DNA of 64,000 nt from Chryseobacterium sp. ZHDP1 (GCF_018603435.1 NZ_CP075682.1:3472001-3536000); one strand, 5' to 3'; shown: positions 43,016 through 53,388, counted from the first letter of the stretch. A program made the numbers and translations. Notes: generated by a model not told the origin, from the letters alone.

Positions 43016-45970
43016 ATGAATGTGAAATTAAAAGTGCTTACTATTGGAGCTATTTTCTTTTTGGGGGAAGTAGTGTCGGCTCAACAGAAGAGGAAAGATA
43101 CTATATCTACAAAAGAGATAGAAGAAGTAGTAGTAGTTGCTTATGGAAAGCAAAAAAAGGAAACTGTTGTTGGATCTAATACGCTAATTAGTGCAAAGAA
43201 ATTAGAGCAGCGAAGCATTACGAATATTGCTCAGGCAATAGACGGGGCAGGTCCTGGGATACAAGTAAGTACATCTACAGGTCAACCAGGAAGTGCTCCT
43301 GCAGTAAGAATTAGAGGATTTAGTTCAGTAAATCTTTCTAACGAGCCCTTATATGTTGTTGACGGATCACCTTATCCAACAGGTATAGGTTTTCTAAATC
43401 CTAATGATATAGAATCTATGACGATTCTTAAAGATGCGGCTTCAACATCACTATATGGTTCAAGTGCGGCTAATGGTGTAGTTCTAATTACTACAAAAAA
43501 AGGTAAGAGAGGAAGGGATGTTATTAACTTTACGGCTTTGACGGGTATTACTGAAAGAGCAATTCCCGAATATGATCGAGTTAATGCTTCTCAGTACTAT
43601 CCTTTGGTTTGGGAATCATTAAGAAACGGATATAGAACGTCAAATCCAACAGCAACTATTGCTACAGCTAATGCTTATGCTACGAATAATCTGATCACAG
43701 TATTAAAAAACAATGTTTATAATGTGGCTGATAATCAGTTGGTTGTTGATGGGGTATTGAATCCGAATGCATCTCTAAAATATTCTGATTTAGATTGGCA
43801 AAAAGATTTAGTTAAAAAAGGTTTCAGACAGAGTTATGATCTAAATTACAGCGGAGGTACCGATAAAACAACATATTTTGCCTCTATTGGTTATCTCAAT
43901 GAGACGGGTTATATTATTAAATCTGATTATGAGAGACTTACATCGCGACTAAATATTGATTCTCAAATGAGAGATTGGTTAAAAGTTGGAATTAACTTGT
44001 CTGCGGCATCAAGTTTTGGTAATAATGCAGTAGACGGCGCTAGTAATAACTCTTCATATATCAATCCGTTCAGCTGGACCAGAACTATGGGTCCAATTTA
44101 TAGTCCATATGCTCATGATGCTAACGGTAATACTTTATATGATTCAAATGGGCAGAAGGTATATGATATTGCTGCTGTAAGAGGAGCTGATGCGGCTTCA
44201 GGAAGGCATGTTATTCAGGAAACTCTTTTAAACAGAGATTTTTCTAAAACATTTTTAGCAAATTCCCGTTCTTATGCTGAATTTAAATTAGCAAAAGGTT
44301 TAACAGCGACAATGAACGTTGCTTATGATATAAGAAATTTTAAGAATACTACTTATACCAACAAAATTATCGGAGATGCAGCTCCTGCTGGTGCAGCATC
44401 CAGAACTTCTGTCACAAACCAAACTATCACTTTTAATCAGATTGTCAATTATAAAAAGAGTTTAGGTAATCATAATTTTGACTTAACAGGTGGGCATGAA
44501 TCAATTAAATATATCTATGAGTACTTATATGGATATAAGCAGGGACAAGTCGCTTCTGATAATGATGAGTTAGTGAATTTTATTACCCCAACATCTCTGA
44601 CATCTCAGACAGATAATTATAGAAAAGAGAGTTATTTTGCAAGATTAAACTATGATTTCTCAGAAAAATACTTACTTTCCGGATCAATTAGAAGAGATGG
44701 TTCTTCACGTTTTGCACCAGATCAAAGATGGGGAACTTTCTGGTCAGTAGGAGCAGGATGGAGAGTGAATAAAGAGTCATTTTTGGAGAATGTAAAATTT
44801 GTAAATGATTTTAAAATTCGTGGATCTTATGGGGAAGTTGGAAATGATCAGAATTTTACTAATTCAGCATTGTCATTTTATGCTTATCAAAGTTTATATA
44901 ATTTAGGATATAATAACGCTACAGAAGCGGGTATTTTATTAGGATTAGTCTCAGATCCAAATATCACATGGGAGACAAATAAACAATTTGATATTGGAGT
45001 TGATTTTGCCTTCTTAAATAATCGTATTTCAGGAAGTGTGGAATATTATAAGAGATCAACAACAGATTTGATTTTTGCTGTTCCTACAGCTGTATCGGCA
45101 GGTATACCAGGTAGCTCTGTATATACAAATGTTGGTGATATGTTCAATAAAGGTATTGAAGCAACCCTAAATTTAGCTGTAGTTAAGAAAACTGATTTCG
45201 GATGGGATTTAACAGTAAATGCATCAACAATAAAAAATGAATTGACGAGATTGCCTGACGGGCAGACACAAATTATAAGTGGAACTAAAAAACTGATGGT
45301 AGGGCATTCTATTTATGATTATTGGTTAAGACAATGGTATGGTGTTGATTCGAGTGATGGTTCGCCATTGTTTTTAGTAGACGATGCTTACGCAAATACG
45401 CCAGCTACTGATATAAGAACTGTAAATGGAGTTTTGGTAACTACAAACTATGCAAAGGCAAAATATGATTATTCAGGATCAGCGATTCCTAAATTATATG
45501 GAAGCTTTGGAACAACATTAAGGTATAAAAATTTATCACTTAATACGATGTTTACATATCAGATAGGTGGTAAAACATATGATTCTAATTATGCAGCTTT
45601 AATGTCTGCTTATACACAGGGAGGAGCTTTAAGTACTGATATTTTAGAAAGATGGACAACACCGGGACAAGTTACTAATGTTCCACGAATGGACGCTTCA
45701 ACTTATGTAAGCAGCAATGCCGCTTCTTCAAGATGGTTGGTGAAATCAGATTTTATTTCATTACGCTCCGCTTCTCTTGCCTACACTTTCAATACCGAAG
45801 ATATTTCTCAATACGGGATCAGAGGTTTAAAATTATTTATTAGCGGTGAAAATATTTGGTCCAAAACGGCTCGTAAAGGTTTAGAGCCTGTACAGTCATT
45901 TAATGGGACAACAACTAACAGATATACTCCTGCAAGAGTTTATAGTTTAGGACTTAATGTAACTTTCTAA
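43016..45970 (+). CDS. SusC/RagA-family TonB-dependent outer-membrane transporter
   Basis: 984 residues from the ATG at 43016 (MNVKLKVLTIGAIFFLGEVVSAQ, a signal peptide cleaved after SA). Immediately after it come the TonB-box-like EIEEVVVVAYGKQKK and the plug domain (VRIRGFSSVNLSNEPLYVVDG, ESMTILKDAASTSLYGSSAANGV), then the beta-barrel ending in LGLNVTF. It lacks the N-terminal carboxypeptidase-regulatory-like domain that most SusC proteins have. Partner SusD begins 18 bp later. Imports a glycan or peptide ligand; no hydrolase nearby shows which. Confidence 0.95.
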   Translation: MNVKLKVLTIGAIFFLGEVVSAQQKRKDTISTKEIEEVVVVAYGKQKKETVVGSNTLISAKKLEQRSITNIAQAIDGAGPGIQVSTSTGQPGSAPAVRIRGFSSVNLSNEPLYVVDGSPYPTGIGFLNPNDIESMTILKDAASTSLYGSSAANGVVLITTKKGKRGRDVINFTALTGITERAIPEYDRVNASQYYPLVWESLRNGYRTSNPTATIATANAYATNNLITVLKNNVYNVADNQLVVDGVLNPNASLKYSDLDWQKDLVKKGFRQSYDLNYSGGTDKTTYFASIGYLNETGYIIKSDYERLTSRLNIDSQMRDWLKVGINLSAASSFGNNAVDGASNNSSYINPFSWTRTMGPIYSPYAHDANGNTLYDSNGQKVYDIAAVRGADAASGRHVIQETLLNRDFSKTFLANSRSYAEFKLAKGLTATMNVAYDIRNFKNTTYTNKIIGDAAPAGAASRTSVTNQTITFNQIVNYKKSLGNHNFDLTGGHESIKYIYEYLYGYKQGQVASDNDELVNFITPTSLTSQTDNYRKESYFARLNYDFSEKYLLSGSIRRDGSSRFAPDQRWGTFWSVGAGWRVNKESFLENVKFVNDFKIRGSYGEVGNDQNFTNSALSFYAYQSLYNLGYNNATEAGILLGLVSDPNITWETNKQFDIGVDFAFLNNRISGSVEYYKRSTTDLIFAVPTAVSAGIPGSSVYTNVGDMFNKGIEATLNLAVVKKTDFGWDLTVNASTIKNELTRLPDGQTQIISGTKKLMVGHSIYDYWLRQWYGVDSSDGSPLFLVDDAYANTPATDIRTVNGVLVTTNYAKAKYDYSGSAIPKLYGSFGTTLRYKNLSLNTMFTYQIGGKTYDSNYAALMSAYTQGGALSTDILERWTTPGQVTNVPRMDASTYVSSNAASSRWLVKSDFISLRSASLAYTFNTEDISQYGIRGLKLFISGENIWSKTARKGLEPVQSFNGTTTNRYTPARVYSLGLNVTF

Positions 45971-45987
45971 TCGGAAAAATAAAAAAA

Positions 45988-47499
45988 ATGAAAAAATATA
46001 TAATTAATTTTGTACTTGCTATTGGATTAGCGTCAGTTTCTTCTTGTAGTGGAGACTTTTTAGAAACAGTACCTACAGATTCTGTAGGTGATGTATCCGC
46101 AGTTTCTACTGCGGACAATCTTATGACAATTATTAATGGGATGCACCGTGATCTTTATTATAGACAAAATTCTAATCAGGGTCAAAATGGTCAGGCTGGA
46201 ATTATGATCATGATGGATGCTTTAGGCGAGGATTTAGTCTTTCCTTCCACTGGGAACGGATGGTATATAACTACTGTAAGATGGCAGGATCAGATTAATG
46301 AAAATGGAGCAAACGATTTTTATCCATATCAATTTTATTATGCCCTGATCCGTAACGCGAATACGGTAATTAACTTAGGACAAAATGCCACAGGTGATGT
46401 GACAATAAAGAATAAAGCAATAGCTGAGGCTTATGCTTACAGAGCCTTTTGCCACTATATGCTTGTGCAGCTTTATGGTATAAGATATGCAAATGGATCT
46501 AATAATAATCAGCTGGGAGTGCCGATTAGAACTTCATTGGAAACTACGCCAAAAGCTAGAAATACGGTGGAGGAAGTTTATGCACAGGTTAATGCAGATT
46601 TAGATAAATCCATAGAACTTCTTACAACATATACAGGTAGAGTGGCAAAATCTCATTTTGATATAAAGGTTGTAAGAGGGTTAAAAGCAAGAGTAGCTCT
46701 TACGCAGGGAAATTATCAAATTGCAGCAGATAATGCAAAGTTAGCTAGAACTCTCCCTTCTTCGGATAACATAAGTCTAATGTCAAATTCAACTTACACC
46801 TCAGGATTTAATACACTGTCTAATAGTGAATGGATGTGGGGTTCTTACATTGTTGCAGATCAAACAGACTATTTTGGAAATTATGGGGCTTATATGTCTA
46901 GAAATTATAACTCTACAAATATTCGTACCGCTCCAAAAGCAATTAATAAACTTTTATTCCAAAAGTTTCCGGCAACAGATGTAAGAACTAAGAATTTTGA
47001 TCCTACAGGACAGCATACAGCTTTGGGACTGCCATCGAATTTTGCCAAATTTGCTTATACAAGTCAGAAATTCTTAGCTGTGAGTACTTCAGATAGTAGA
47101 TGTGATGTGCCTCTAATGAGATTAGCAGAAATGTATCTTATAGAAGCGGAAGCTTTAGCTAGAATTCCTGGAAAAGAAGCTGATTCTAGAGTTATATTTA
47201 ATCAGTTCATGTTAAACAGAAACCCAAGTTATGTTGCTTCTTCTAATACTGGAACTGCATATATCAATGAAATTTTAGACAGCAGAAGAATAGAACTTTG
47301 GGGAGAAGGTTTCAGATTCCTTGATTTAAAAAGATTAAATCTTCCGTTAGATAGAGGAACGTCTGCTACCACAAACCATTCTGCAACGGTTGTAAATAAT
47401 GTGTATTCAGTTCCTGTAGGAGATAAGAGATGGCAATATCTTATTCCAAAGGCTGAAATTGATGCAAGCAATGGATTAGTTCAACAAAATCCATTATAA
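45988..47499 (+). CDS. SusD/RagB-family nutrient-binding outer-membrane lipoprotein
   Basis: 503 residues. A lipoprotein signal peptide ends in ASVSSC (lipid-modified Cys near residue 20), followed by SGDFLETVPTDSVG, the usual SusD opening. TPR-like segments include AEAYAYRAFCHYMLVQLYG, and the conserved C-terminal LDSRRIELWGEGFRFLDLKRL is present. Acts as a lid over the SusC barrel and binds substrate. A terminator follows 24 bp after the stop. Confidence 0.95.
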   Translation: MKKYIINFVLAIGLASVSSCSGDFLETVPTDSVGDVSAVSTADNLMTIINGMHRDLYYRQNSNQGQNGQAGIMIMMDALGEDLVFPSTGNGWYITTVRWQDQINENGANDFYPYQFYYALIRNANTVINLGQNATGDVTIKNKAIAEAYAYRAFCHYMLVQLYGIRYANGSNNNQLGVPIRTSLETTPKARNTVEEVYAQVNADLDKSIELLTTYTGRVAKSHFDIKVVRGLKARVALTQGNYQIAADNAKLARTLPSSDNISLMSNSTYTSGFNTLSNSEWMWGSYIVADQTDYFGNYGAYMSRNYNSTNIRTAPKAINKLLFQKFPATDVRTKNFDPTGQHTALGLPSNFAKFAYTSQKFLAVSTSDSRCDVPLMRLAEMYLIEAEALARIPGKEADSRVIFNQFMLNRNPSYVASSNTGTAYINEILDSRRIELWGEGFRFLDLKRLNLPLDRGTSATTNHSATVVNNVYSVPVGDKRWQYLIPKAEIDASNGLVQQNPL

Positions 47500-47522
47500 T
47501 TTTTATTAAAACATAATTATAT

Positions 47523-47550
47523 AAGACTGTCTTTAAGGCAGTCTTTTTTA
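47523..47550 (+). terminator. Intrinsic terminator after SusD
   Basis: Stem AAGACTGTC (47523-47531) with GGCAGTCTT (47537-47545), one G-U pair, a 5-base loop TTTAA and then T residues. Ends the SusCD transcript. Confidence 0.88.
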
Positions 47551-47611
47551 ATTTAAGTCCCGAAATATCATATAGTATAATCACCTATATACATACTTAA
47601 TTCAATTTTCC

Positions 47612-47619
47612 TACTTTTG
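47612..47619 (+). promoter_or_regulatory. -7 box for the porin gene
   Basis: TACTTTTG (TAnnTTTG), 16 bases before the ATG at 47636. Predicted start near 47625. Confidence 0.55.
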
Positions 47620-47635
47620 CATAACAATCTTCATT

Positions 47636-49570
47636 ATGAAATATTCAATTGTATTATTGATTTTGGTATCAGTGTTTTTAAAAGCTCAAGTCGTCAACAA
47701 AACAGACTTCAATAAGCTTCCTAAAGATAAAGACACGATCGTAGTCGATTCGGGGAAAAAAGATTCTTTAAAAATATTTAAACCGACTATTAATGATTAT
47801 CTCTATCAGAAGCAATTTTCTGAAAAGAAAGTCTTTGATACGGTAATGACTTTCGATAAAACGTATATTTTTTCTCAGTATAACAATAAAGATAATTTTG
47901 GAAGAGCGCAGGTTGCAAATATTGGGGCAGGATTTAATCCGCTTATCTATGAAGTGAATGCCGAACAAAATTTATCACTATTACCAACCAACAAATCGTA
48001 TTGGATTTTAGGCGTTAATGATATCAATTACTATGACGTAAAAACGCCGACCGCAACCTTCATTTATCATAATGCAATGAAAAATGGAGCCGCTTTAAGA
48101 TCTTCTTACACCCAGAATATTGGGAAAAGATTTAATTTTTCTCTGGAATACAGCGGATTGCGTTCTCAGGGAATGTACAGGAATTCATTGGCATCCAATA
48201 ACAATACGTTGTTTACAGGACATTACGTCTCAAAAAGCGGAAATTATGAATTGTTTGCACACTATCTTCATCAAAATGTGAACAATCAGGAAAACGGTGG
48301 AATTGCAGTAGACAGTTTGTTTCAGAACGGCGACAGCAATTCAAAAAACAGACAGAATATGCAGGTAAATCTTGCATCTTCTAGCTCACAGTATTCCTAT
48401 AGAAGATATTATTTAACCCATCAGTTTGCACCGTTTAAATCAGAAAAAATACCTTTTAAAATAAGACATACCATTTCTCATCAGGGAAATAAATATTATT
48501 ATGCCCAGAGCGCGGCGGAAAATTATTGGTATGATGCTCCGGATGAACTTGTAACAGGAGCTCCGCTTACTTCAAAAAAATATTCGGACAACTTCAGCAA
48601 TACGGTAAGTCTGGTTTGGGACAATGAGAAATTTAAACTTGATGCAGGTCTCCGTTACCAGATGCTGAAATTTGGTTCCAACGAAATTACACTTCCGATT
48701 TTAGTGATTCCGACAGAAATTAAAGAAAGCCGAATCGGGGCAGTAGGAAATTTACAGATAAAACTTTTCGATAAAATTCAGCTGAATTCATTTTTAGAGT
48801 TTTCTAACGGAAGCCAGTTTGGAACTTATTTAAAAACGACAAATAACCTTAAATTTGAACCGGTAAAAGATTACTTCGTAAATGCGAAAGTAAACTTTCA
48901 AAGCGCATATCCATCCTTCAATTATCTGCTGAATACCTCAGTCTATAATAATTACAACTATTATTTTCAGAATGCCCAAAACCAAACCGTTACAGAAATC
49001 GGAGGAAGTCTTGGCTTGAAGTGGTTCAAAACAGAATTATTTGCCAACTATTACAGAATAGATAATTATACGTACTTTGACGAAATTGCCATGCCTCAGC
49101 AAAGCGGAAGTCCGGTTAATATTTCTCAGATCGGAGGTGATGCTACCTTCAGCTACGGAAAATTTCACTTAAATACAAGATTACATTTCCAGAATGTCTT
49201 AACCAACAAAGATTTGCTTCCGTTACCAAGTTTTATAGGTCGTGCGAACTTCTTTTTCCAGTCGAAGGCATTTAAAAATGCTGCCGAAATTCAGACAGGA
49301 CTTAAAGTATATTACTTTTCAAAATTTGCTTCAAGAGAATTTTTCCCTATTCTTAACGAATATATTTTGCCGGGTTCCAATTCATTTTCTATCGGAGGAC
49401 AGCCGATTGCTGATGTTTATTTTAATCTGAAAGTTAAAAAAATGTTCTTTTTTATTGAAGGACAACAGGTAGGAACCTTCCTTTCTCACAACAAAGCGTA
49501 CGCATTTCCAAGCTATCCGGTCTACGATTTCAGGCTGAATATGGGAATTGTATGGTATTTGTTCAACTAA
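47636..49570 (+). CDS. Putative outer-membrane porin (Bacteroidota DUF4289-type)
   Basis: 644 residues. Signal peptide MKYSIVLLILVSVFLKAQ, then a short charged region and a long run of alternating amphipathic beta-strands rich in Tyr, Phe and Asn. It ends MGIVWYLFN with a terminal aromatic-type beta-signal. The start TFDKTYIFSQYNNKDNFGRAQVANIGAGFNPLIY is characteristic of the putative porin family (PF14121 by recollection). No plug domain. bshC starts 13 bp after the stop and may be cotranscribed. Confidence 0.85.
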   Translation: MKYSIVLLILVSVFLKAQVVNKTDFNKLPKDKDTIVVDSGKKDSLKIFKPTINDYLYQKQFSEKKVFDTVMTFDKTYIFSQYNNKDNFGRAQVANIGAGFNPLIYEVNAEQNLSLLPTNKSYWILGVNDINYYDVKTPTATFIYHNAMKNGAALRSSYTQNIGKRFNFSLEYSGLRSQGMYRNSLASNNNTLFTGHYVSKSGNYELFAHYLHQNVNNQENGGIAVDSLFQNGDSNSKNRQNMQVNLASSSSQYSYRRYYLTHQFAPFKSEKIPFKIRHTISHQGNKYYYAQSAAENYWYDAPDELVTGAPLTSKKYSDNFSNTVSLVWDNEKFKLDAGLRYQMLKFGSNEITLPILVIPTEIKESRIGAVGNLQIKLFDKIQLNSFLEFSNGSQFGTYLKTTNNLKFEPVKDYFVNAKVNFQSAYPSFNYLLNTSVYNNYNYYFQNAQNQTVTEIGGSLGLKWFKTELFANYYRIDNYTYFDEIAMPQQSGSPVNISQIGGDATFSYGKFHLNTRLHFQNVLTNKDLLPLPSFIGRANFFFQSKAFKNAAEIQTGLKVYYFSKFASREFFPILNEYILPGSNSFSIGGQPIADVYFNLKVKKMFFFIEGQQVGTFLSHNKAYAFPSYPVYDFRLNMGIVWYLFN

Positions 49571-49583
49571 AATTTATACAGAG

Positions 49584-51170
49584 TTGAAAACTATAAATAA
49601 AATATCTTTTCAGGATATCCAGAGCATACCTCAGCTAATCAAAGATTTTTTAAATCATGATATTGAGGGATTTGAAGAAAAAACATTTTCTTTAGATCAT
49701 TTTAAAAAACAGATCGCGCAGAAACAGAATTCTTTCACTGCGGATCGAAGAAATATCTTAGCCAGTAACTTAGAAAGACAGCTTGCCCATCTTGAACTTT
49801 CTTCTAAACAGAAAGAAAATTTAGATCATTTAAGACTTTCTGATACCTTTACCATTACAACCGGTCATCAGTTGAATCTTTTTTCAGGACCCGTCTTTTT
49901 TATATACAAGATTTTACAGACCATTAAAACCTGTACGTACTTAAAAGAAAATTTTCCTGATTTCAACTTTGTTCCTGTATATTGGATGGCTTCCGAAGAT
50001 CACGACTTTGCGGAAATTAATCATTTTAAAACCGAGAACAATTTTTATGAAATCAACGAAAAATCAGGCGGTCCGGTTGGAAGAATAGAAATTAACGATA
50101 CATTTTTCATATCTGAATTTGAAAGAGAATTCAAAGACTATGTTTTTGGGACGGAACTGATTTTAATGCTGAAAGAAGCTTATAAATCCGGACATACATT
50201 AACTCAGGCAATCCAGATCTTAGTTAACAGACTGTTTTCAGATTTTGGCTTACTGATTTTGGATGGTGATTCCAAAGACCTTAAAAATCAGATCAAAGAA
50301 ACCTTTAAAGATGAACTGCTGAATTTCAGCTTATATAAAAATTCAAAAGAAAAAGTAGATTTCTTGACCGGCAAATACGGAAAAGTTCAGGTAAATCCGC
50401 GCGAAATTAATTTATTCTACCTTTCGGACACGAGAGACAGAATAGATTTTGACGGTCAGAAATACTTTGTGGTAGATAAAAATATTCAGTTTACCAAAGA
50501 AGAAATTTTAAATGAACTTGAAAACTCTCCTGAAAAATTTAGTCCGAATGCTCTGATGCGTCCTGTTTATCAGGAAACAATTCTTCCTAACCTTGCCTAC
50601 ATCGGAGGAAATGCAGAAATCATGTATTGGCTGGAACTCAAAGATTACTTTTCAAAAATAAATATCCCTTTCCCGATTCTTATTCCCCGAAATTCTATGC
50701 TGTTTTTAAAAGAAAAAACATTGGGGAAAATTGAAAAACTGAATCTGAAAGTAGAAGACTTCTTCCAGAACTTTACGACGGTCATCAACAATAAAATGCT
50801 GGAAGATAATTCCATTCTGGAAATGTTGGAGCAAAAGGAAAATATACTCATCAGTCAGTTTGCCGAACTTAAAAATATTGCCGAAACCACCGAAAAATCT
50901 TTCGGAAATATGGTGAAAGCAGAAGAGGTAAGACAGTTGAAATCCTTCAGAAGAATGAAAAAACGTCTTCTTCATGCAGAAAAAATAAAAAAAAGTGAAT
51001 TATTGGAGCGGCTGGAAAATCTTTTTTTGGAGGTAAATCCTTCTAAGAATTGGCAGGAAAGGGTTTATAATTTCAGCGTATTTTTTGCAGATCATGGATA
51101 TTCATGGTTAGATTTTTGTTTAGAAAAAATAGAAATAGAAAAGTCAGAATTTATAGTTATTGCTTATTAA
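49584..51170 (+). CDS. bshC: Bacillithiol biosynthesis cysteine-adding enzyme BshC
   Basis: 528 residues from a TTG at 49584 (MKTINKISFQDIQSIPQLI when initiated). Upstream codons of the same open frame overlap the porin and fit no family member. TITTGHQLNLFSGPVFFIYKI, VPVYWMASEDHDFAEINH and the later NLAYIGGNAEIMYWLELK are the BshC landmarks. A C-terminal coiled coil (about residues 400-485) precedes the last helices. Joins cysteine to glucosaminyl-malate in bacillithiol synthesis. bshA and bshB are not in the window. Confidence 0.93.
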   Translation: MKTINKISFQDIQSIPQLIKDFLNHDIEGFEEKTFSLDHFKKQIAQKQNSFTADRRNILASNLERQLAHLELSSKQKENLDHLRLSDTFTITTGHQLNLFSGPVFFIYKILQTIKTCTYLKENFPDFNFVPVYWMASEDHDFAEINHFKTENNFYEINEKSGGPVGRIEINDTFFISEFEREFKDYVFGTELILMLKEAYKSGHTLTQAIQILVNRLFSDFGLLILDGDSKDLKNQIKETFKDELLNFSLYKNSKEKVDFLTGKYGKVQVNPREINLFYLSDTRDRIDFDGQKYFVVDKNIQFTKEEILNELENSPEKFSPNALMRPVYQETILPNLAYIGGNAEIMYWLELKDYFSKINIPFPILIPRNSMLFLKEKTLGKIEKLNLKVEDFFQNFTTVINNKMLEDNSILEMLEQKENILISQFAELKNIAETTEKSFGNMVKAEEVRQLKSFRRMKKRLLHAEKIKKSELLERLENLFLEVNPSKNWQERVYNFSVFFADHGYSWLDFCLEKIEIEKSEFIVIAY

Positions 51171-51208
51171 GAATAAAGAATCTATTATTGCATTTAAAAA
51201 AAAATGAA

Positions 51209-51304
51209 ATGATGGAAAATTATTTAGCCTCTCTTATACAGGAGATGAAGAATATTTCAGGTAAAACAGCCTTTAGTTCCGAAGCGAATGTACTATCAGA
51301 ATAG
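51209..51304 (+). CDS. Small ORF of 31 residues, uncertain
   Basis: ATG at 51209 opens a frame MMENYLASLIQEMKNISG...ANVLSE ending at 51304, in the 236-bp gap between bshC and the LysM gene. It has mixed amphipathic character and no recognised domain. No clear promoter. It may be a real small protein or a remnant. Confidence 0.2.
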   Translation: MMENYLASLIQEMKNISGKTAFSSEANVLSE

Positions 51305-51358
51305 TCCAATGAAATTCTGATCGGAACACAAGCTTAGTCTTTTCAAAAGCAATAATTA

Positions 51359-51388
51359 TTGTCATTTAATTTTAAAGAAGTATTTTTG
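51359..51388 (+). promoter_or_regulatory. Promoter of the LysM gene (TTG, 19 bp, TATTTTTG)
   Basis: TTG at 51359-51361 and TATTTTTG at 51381-51388 with a 19-base spacer. Predicted start near 51394, 13 bases before the ATG at 51407. Confidence 0.65.
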
Positions 51389-51406
51389 CACTTATAATCA
51401 CCGAAT

Positions 51407-53347
51407 ATGATAAAGAGGTTTTTTATTCTGTCCAGTTTATGTATGGTTTTGGGTATGTCCGCTCAAAAATCACACACCGTTGTAAAAGGAGATACTCCTT
51501 ATAATATTGCTAAAAAATACGGTCTTACTGTAGAAGAATTGCTAAAACTAAATCCTAACGTGAAGGACGGTAAATTGGCGCTTGGAGATGTTCTTACCGT
51601 GAAAAATGATAAGGCAGCTTCTGCTTCATCAAAAACACCTGCTGCTTCAAAGCCCATAAGTAACTCCCAGCTTGGAAAAATTATTCTACAGCCAAAGCAG
51701 ACCATTTACGGTATCACAAAACAATACAGAATCTCTGAAACAGACCTCAGAAAACTGAATCCTGAATTGGATGCTCATATGAAGATCGGGGATGAAGTTA
51801 CCCTGCCTCTTGAAAGCATTAAGAAATATGGTGGAGAACAAAATGTTGCCGTACATACTTCTCCGGTGGAAAAACCTGTGGAACCTGTAGCTGAAAGTCA
51901 TGCTGTAAAAGCTTCGGACGACGAATATATTGTACAGCAGAAAGATAATTACTACAGAATTTCAAGACAGTTCAATATCACAAAAGAAGAATTGTTTGCC
52001 CTGAATCCCGGATTGGAAGAAAAAGGTTTAAAACCGGGAGAGTCTATTAAAGTAAAGAAGTCAGGAACAAAAAGTTCCGGAGCTGATGTTTTTCAGGAAA
52101 ATTCAAATCCGAAAACAAAGGTAGATTCAGGCAATGAGAAATCTTCATCTAACACGGTTTCTTCGGAAGACGATTATGTAACCTATACTGTTCAGCAGGG
52201 GGATACCGTTTTTTCCATTGTTAACAAATTCGGCGTTACCATTGATGAATTAATTGCTCTTAATCCCGAACTTTCAAAAGGATTAAAAACAGGAATGGTT
52301 TTAAAAATAAAAAAACTGGATCCTGCCTATGTAAAGAAAAACGGTGATGCGTTAAGCGTTGTCATGATGCTTCCTTTTGGCTACAGCACAGGAGAAACAC
52401 AATATCGTACCATGGCTTTAGATTTCCTTACGGGAGCAAAACTTGCTATTGAAAGAAATGCCAGAAACGGACAAAAATTAGATATAAAAATTGTGGATTC
52501 CGGAAATGAAGCTTCGTTCCGAAATTCATTAACCCAGATAAATACGGATAATACAGACTTAATTATCGGTCCGTTCTTCAAGTCGAACGTTGTAGATGTT
52601 CTGGACTTTACAAAGAACCAGAAAATTCCGATTGTTGCACCATTTGCCAACTCTCCGGAATTATACAACTACAGCAACCTGATTATCGTGGAAACAAACG
52701 ATCAGACTTACGCCGATAAAATTGTAGAAGAAGTGAAATCTGCATTCTCGGATCAGAAAATCTATATAGTTGCAGATTCTAAAAAAGAAAATGCCAATTA
52801 TATTAAAGCAGGTCTTGAGAAAACACTCAGAAATCCAAATATCACCATCGTAAACTCTTCGGCAGATATTCAGCTTGATAAAAATATGATGACAGGACAG
52901 TCTGCTCCGGTGATCGCGATTTTAGCAAGTGATAATGATACAGCAGGAGAAGCTTTTGCTAGCAGAGTAATCACTTTGTCTAAAGAAGTTCAGGGAGTAA
53001 AAGCATTCAGTATGTATTACGCTCTGGTGTTCGAGAAAAAAGTAGACGATCTTAGTCAGGCACACTTAGTGTACCTTATGGACAGAAAGATCAATACAGA
53101 AGGTAGTTTTGAAAAAGAAATTCTTGCCGCTTATAAAAATAAATACTGCAAAACACCTCCTAAGTTTGCCATTGTAGGTTTTGATATCGTAAATGATATG
53201 CTTACCAGAGAAAACAAAAAAGGAGAGATTTTCAGGCAGATGAATAAAGTACAGACTCAGCTTGCCACAAAATTTGAGTTTGTAAAATCCAAAGCAAACG
53301 GTGCTTATGTAAACACGGGATACCGTGTCATCAGGCTCGTTCCTTAA
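51407..53347 (+). CDS. Secreted protein with four LysM domains and a periplasmic-binding-like domain
   Basis: 646 residues. Signal peptide MIKRFFILSSLCMVLGMSAQ. Four LysM peptidoglycan-binding repeats follow: about residues 23-66 (HTVVKGDTPYNIAKKYG), 89-135, 172-217 (YIVQQKDNYYRISRQF) and 256-300 (YTVQQGDTVFSIVNKFG). From about residue 310 (LSVVMMLPFGYSTGETQYRTMALDF) the fold is that of the ABC-type branched-chain amino-acid receptor (Peripla_BP_6-like): DIKIVDSGNE, LIIGPFFKSNVVDVL, IVAPFANSPEL. Probably a wall-bound sensor or scaffold in the periplasm. Ligand unknown. Confidence 0.88.
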   Translation: MIKRFFILSSLCMVLGMSAQKSHTVVKGDTPYNIAKKYGLTVEELLKLNPNVKDGKLALGDVLTVKNDKAASASSKTPAASKPISNSQLGKIILQPKQTIYGITKQYRISETDLRKLNPELDAHMKIGDEVTLPLESIKKYGGEQNVAVHTSPVEKPVEPVAESHAVKASDDEYIVQQKDNYYRISRQFNITKEELFALNPGLEEKGLKPGESIKVKKSGTKSSGADVFQENSNPKTKVDSGNEKSSSNTVSSEDDYVTYTVQQGDTVFSIVNKFGVTIDELIALNPELSKGLKTGMVLKIKKLDPAYVKKNGDALSVVMMLPFGYSTGETQYRTMALDFLTGAKLAIERNARNGQKLDIKIVDSGNEASFRNSLTQINTDNTDLIIGPFFKSNVVDVLDFTKNQKIPIVAPFANSPELYNYSNLIIVETNDQTYADKIVEEVKSAFSDQKIYIVADSKKENANYIKAGLEKTLRNPNITIVNSSADIQLDKNMMTGQSAPVIAILASDNDTAGEAFASRVITLSKEVQGVKAFSMYYALVFEKKVDDLSQAHLVYLMDRKINTEGSFEKEILAAYKNKYCKTPPKFAIVGFDIVNDMLTRENKKGEIFRQMNKVQTQLATKFEFVKSKANGAYVNTGYRVIRLVP

Positions 53348-53388
53348 AAGGATTTATAAAGGCTAAAGAATATTGTTAACATAATAAT

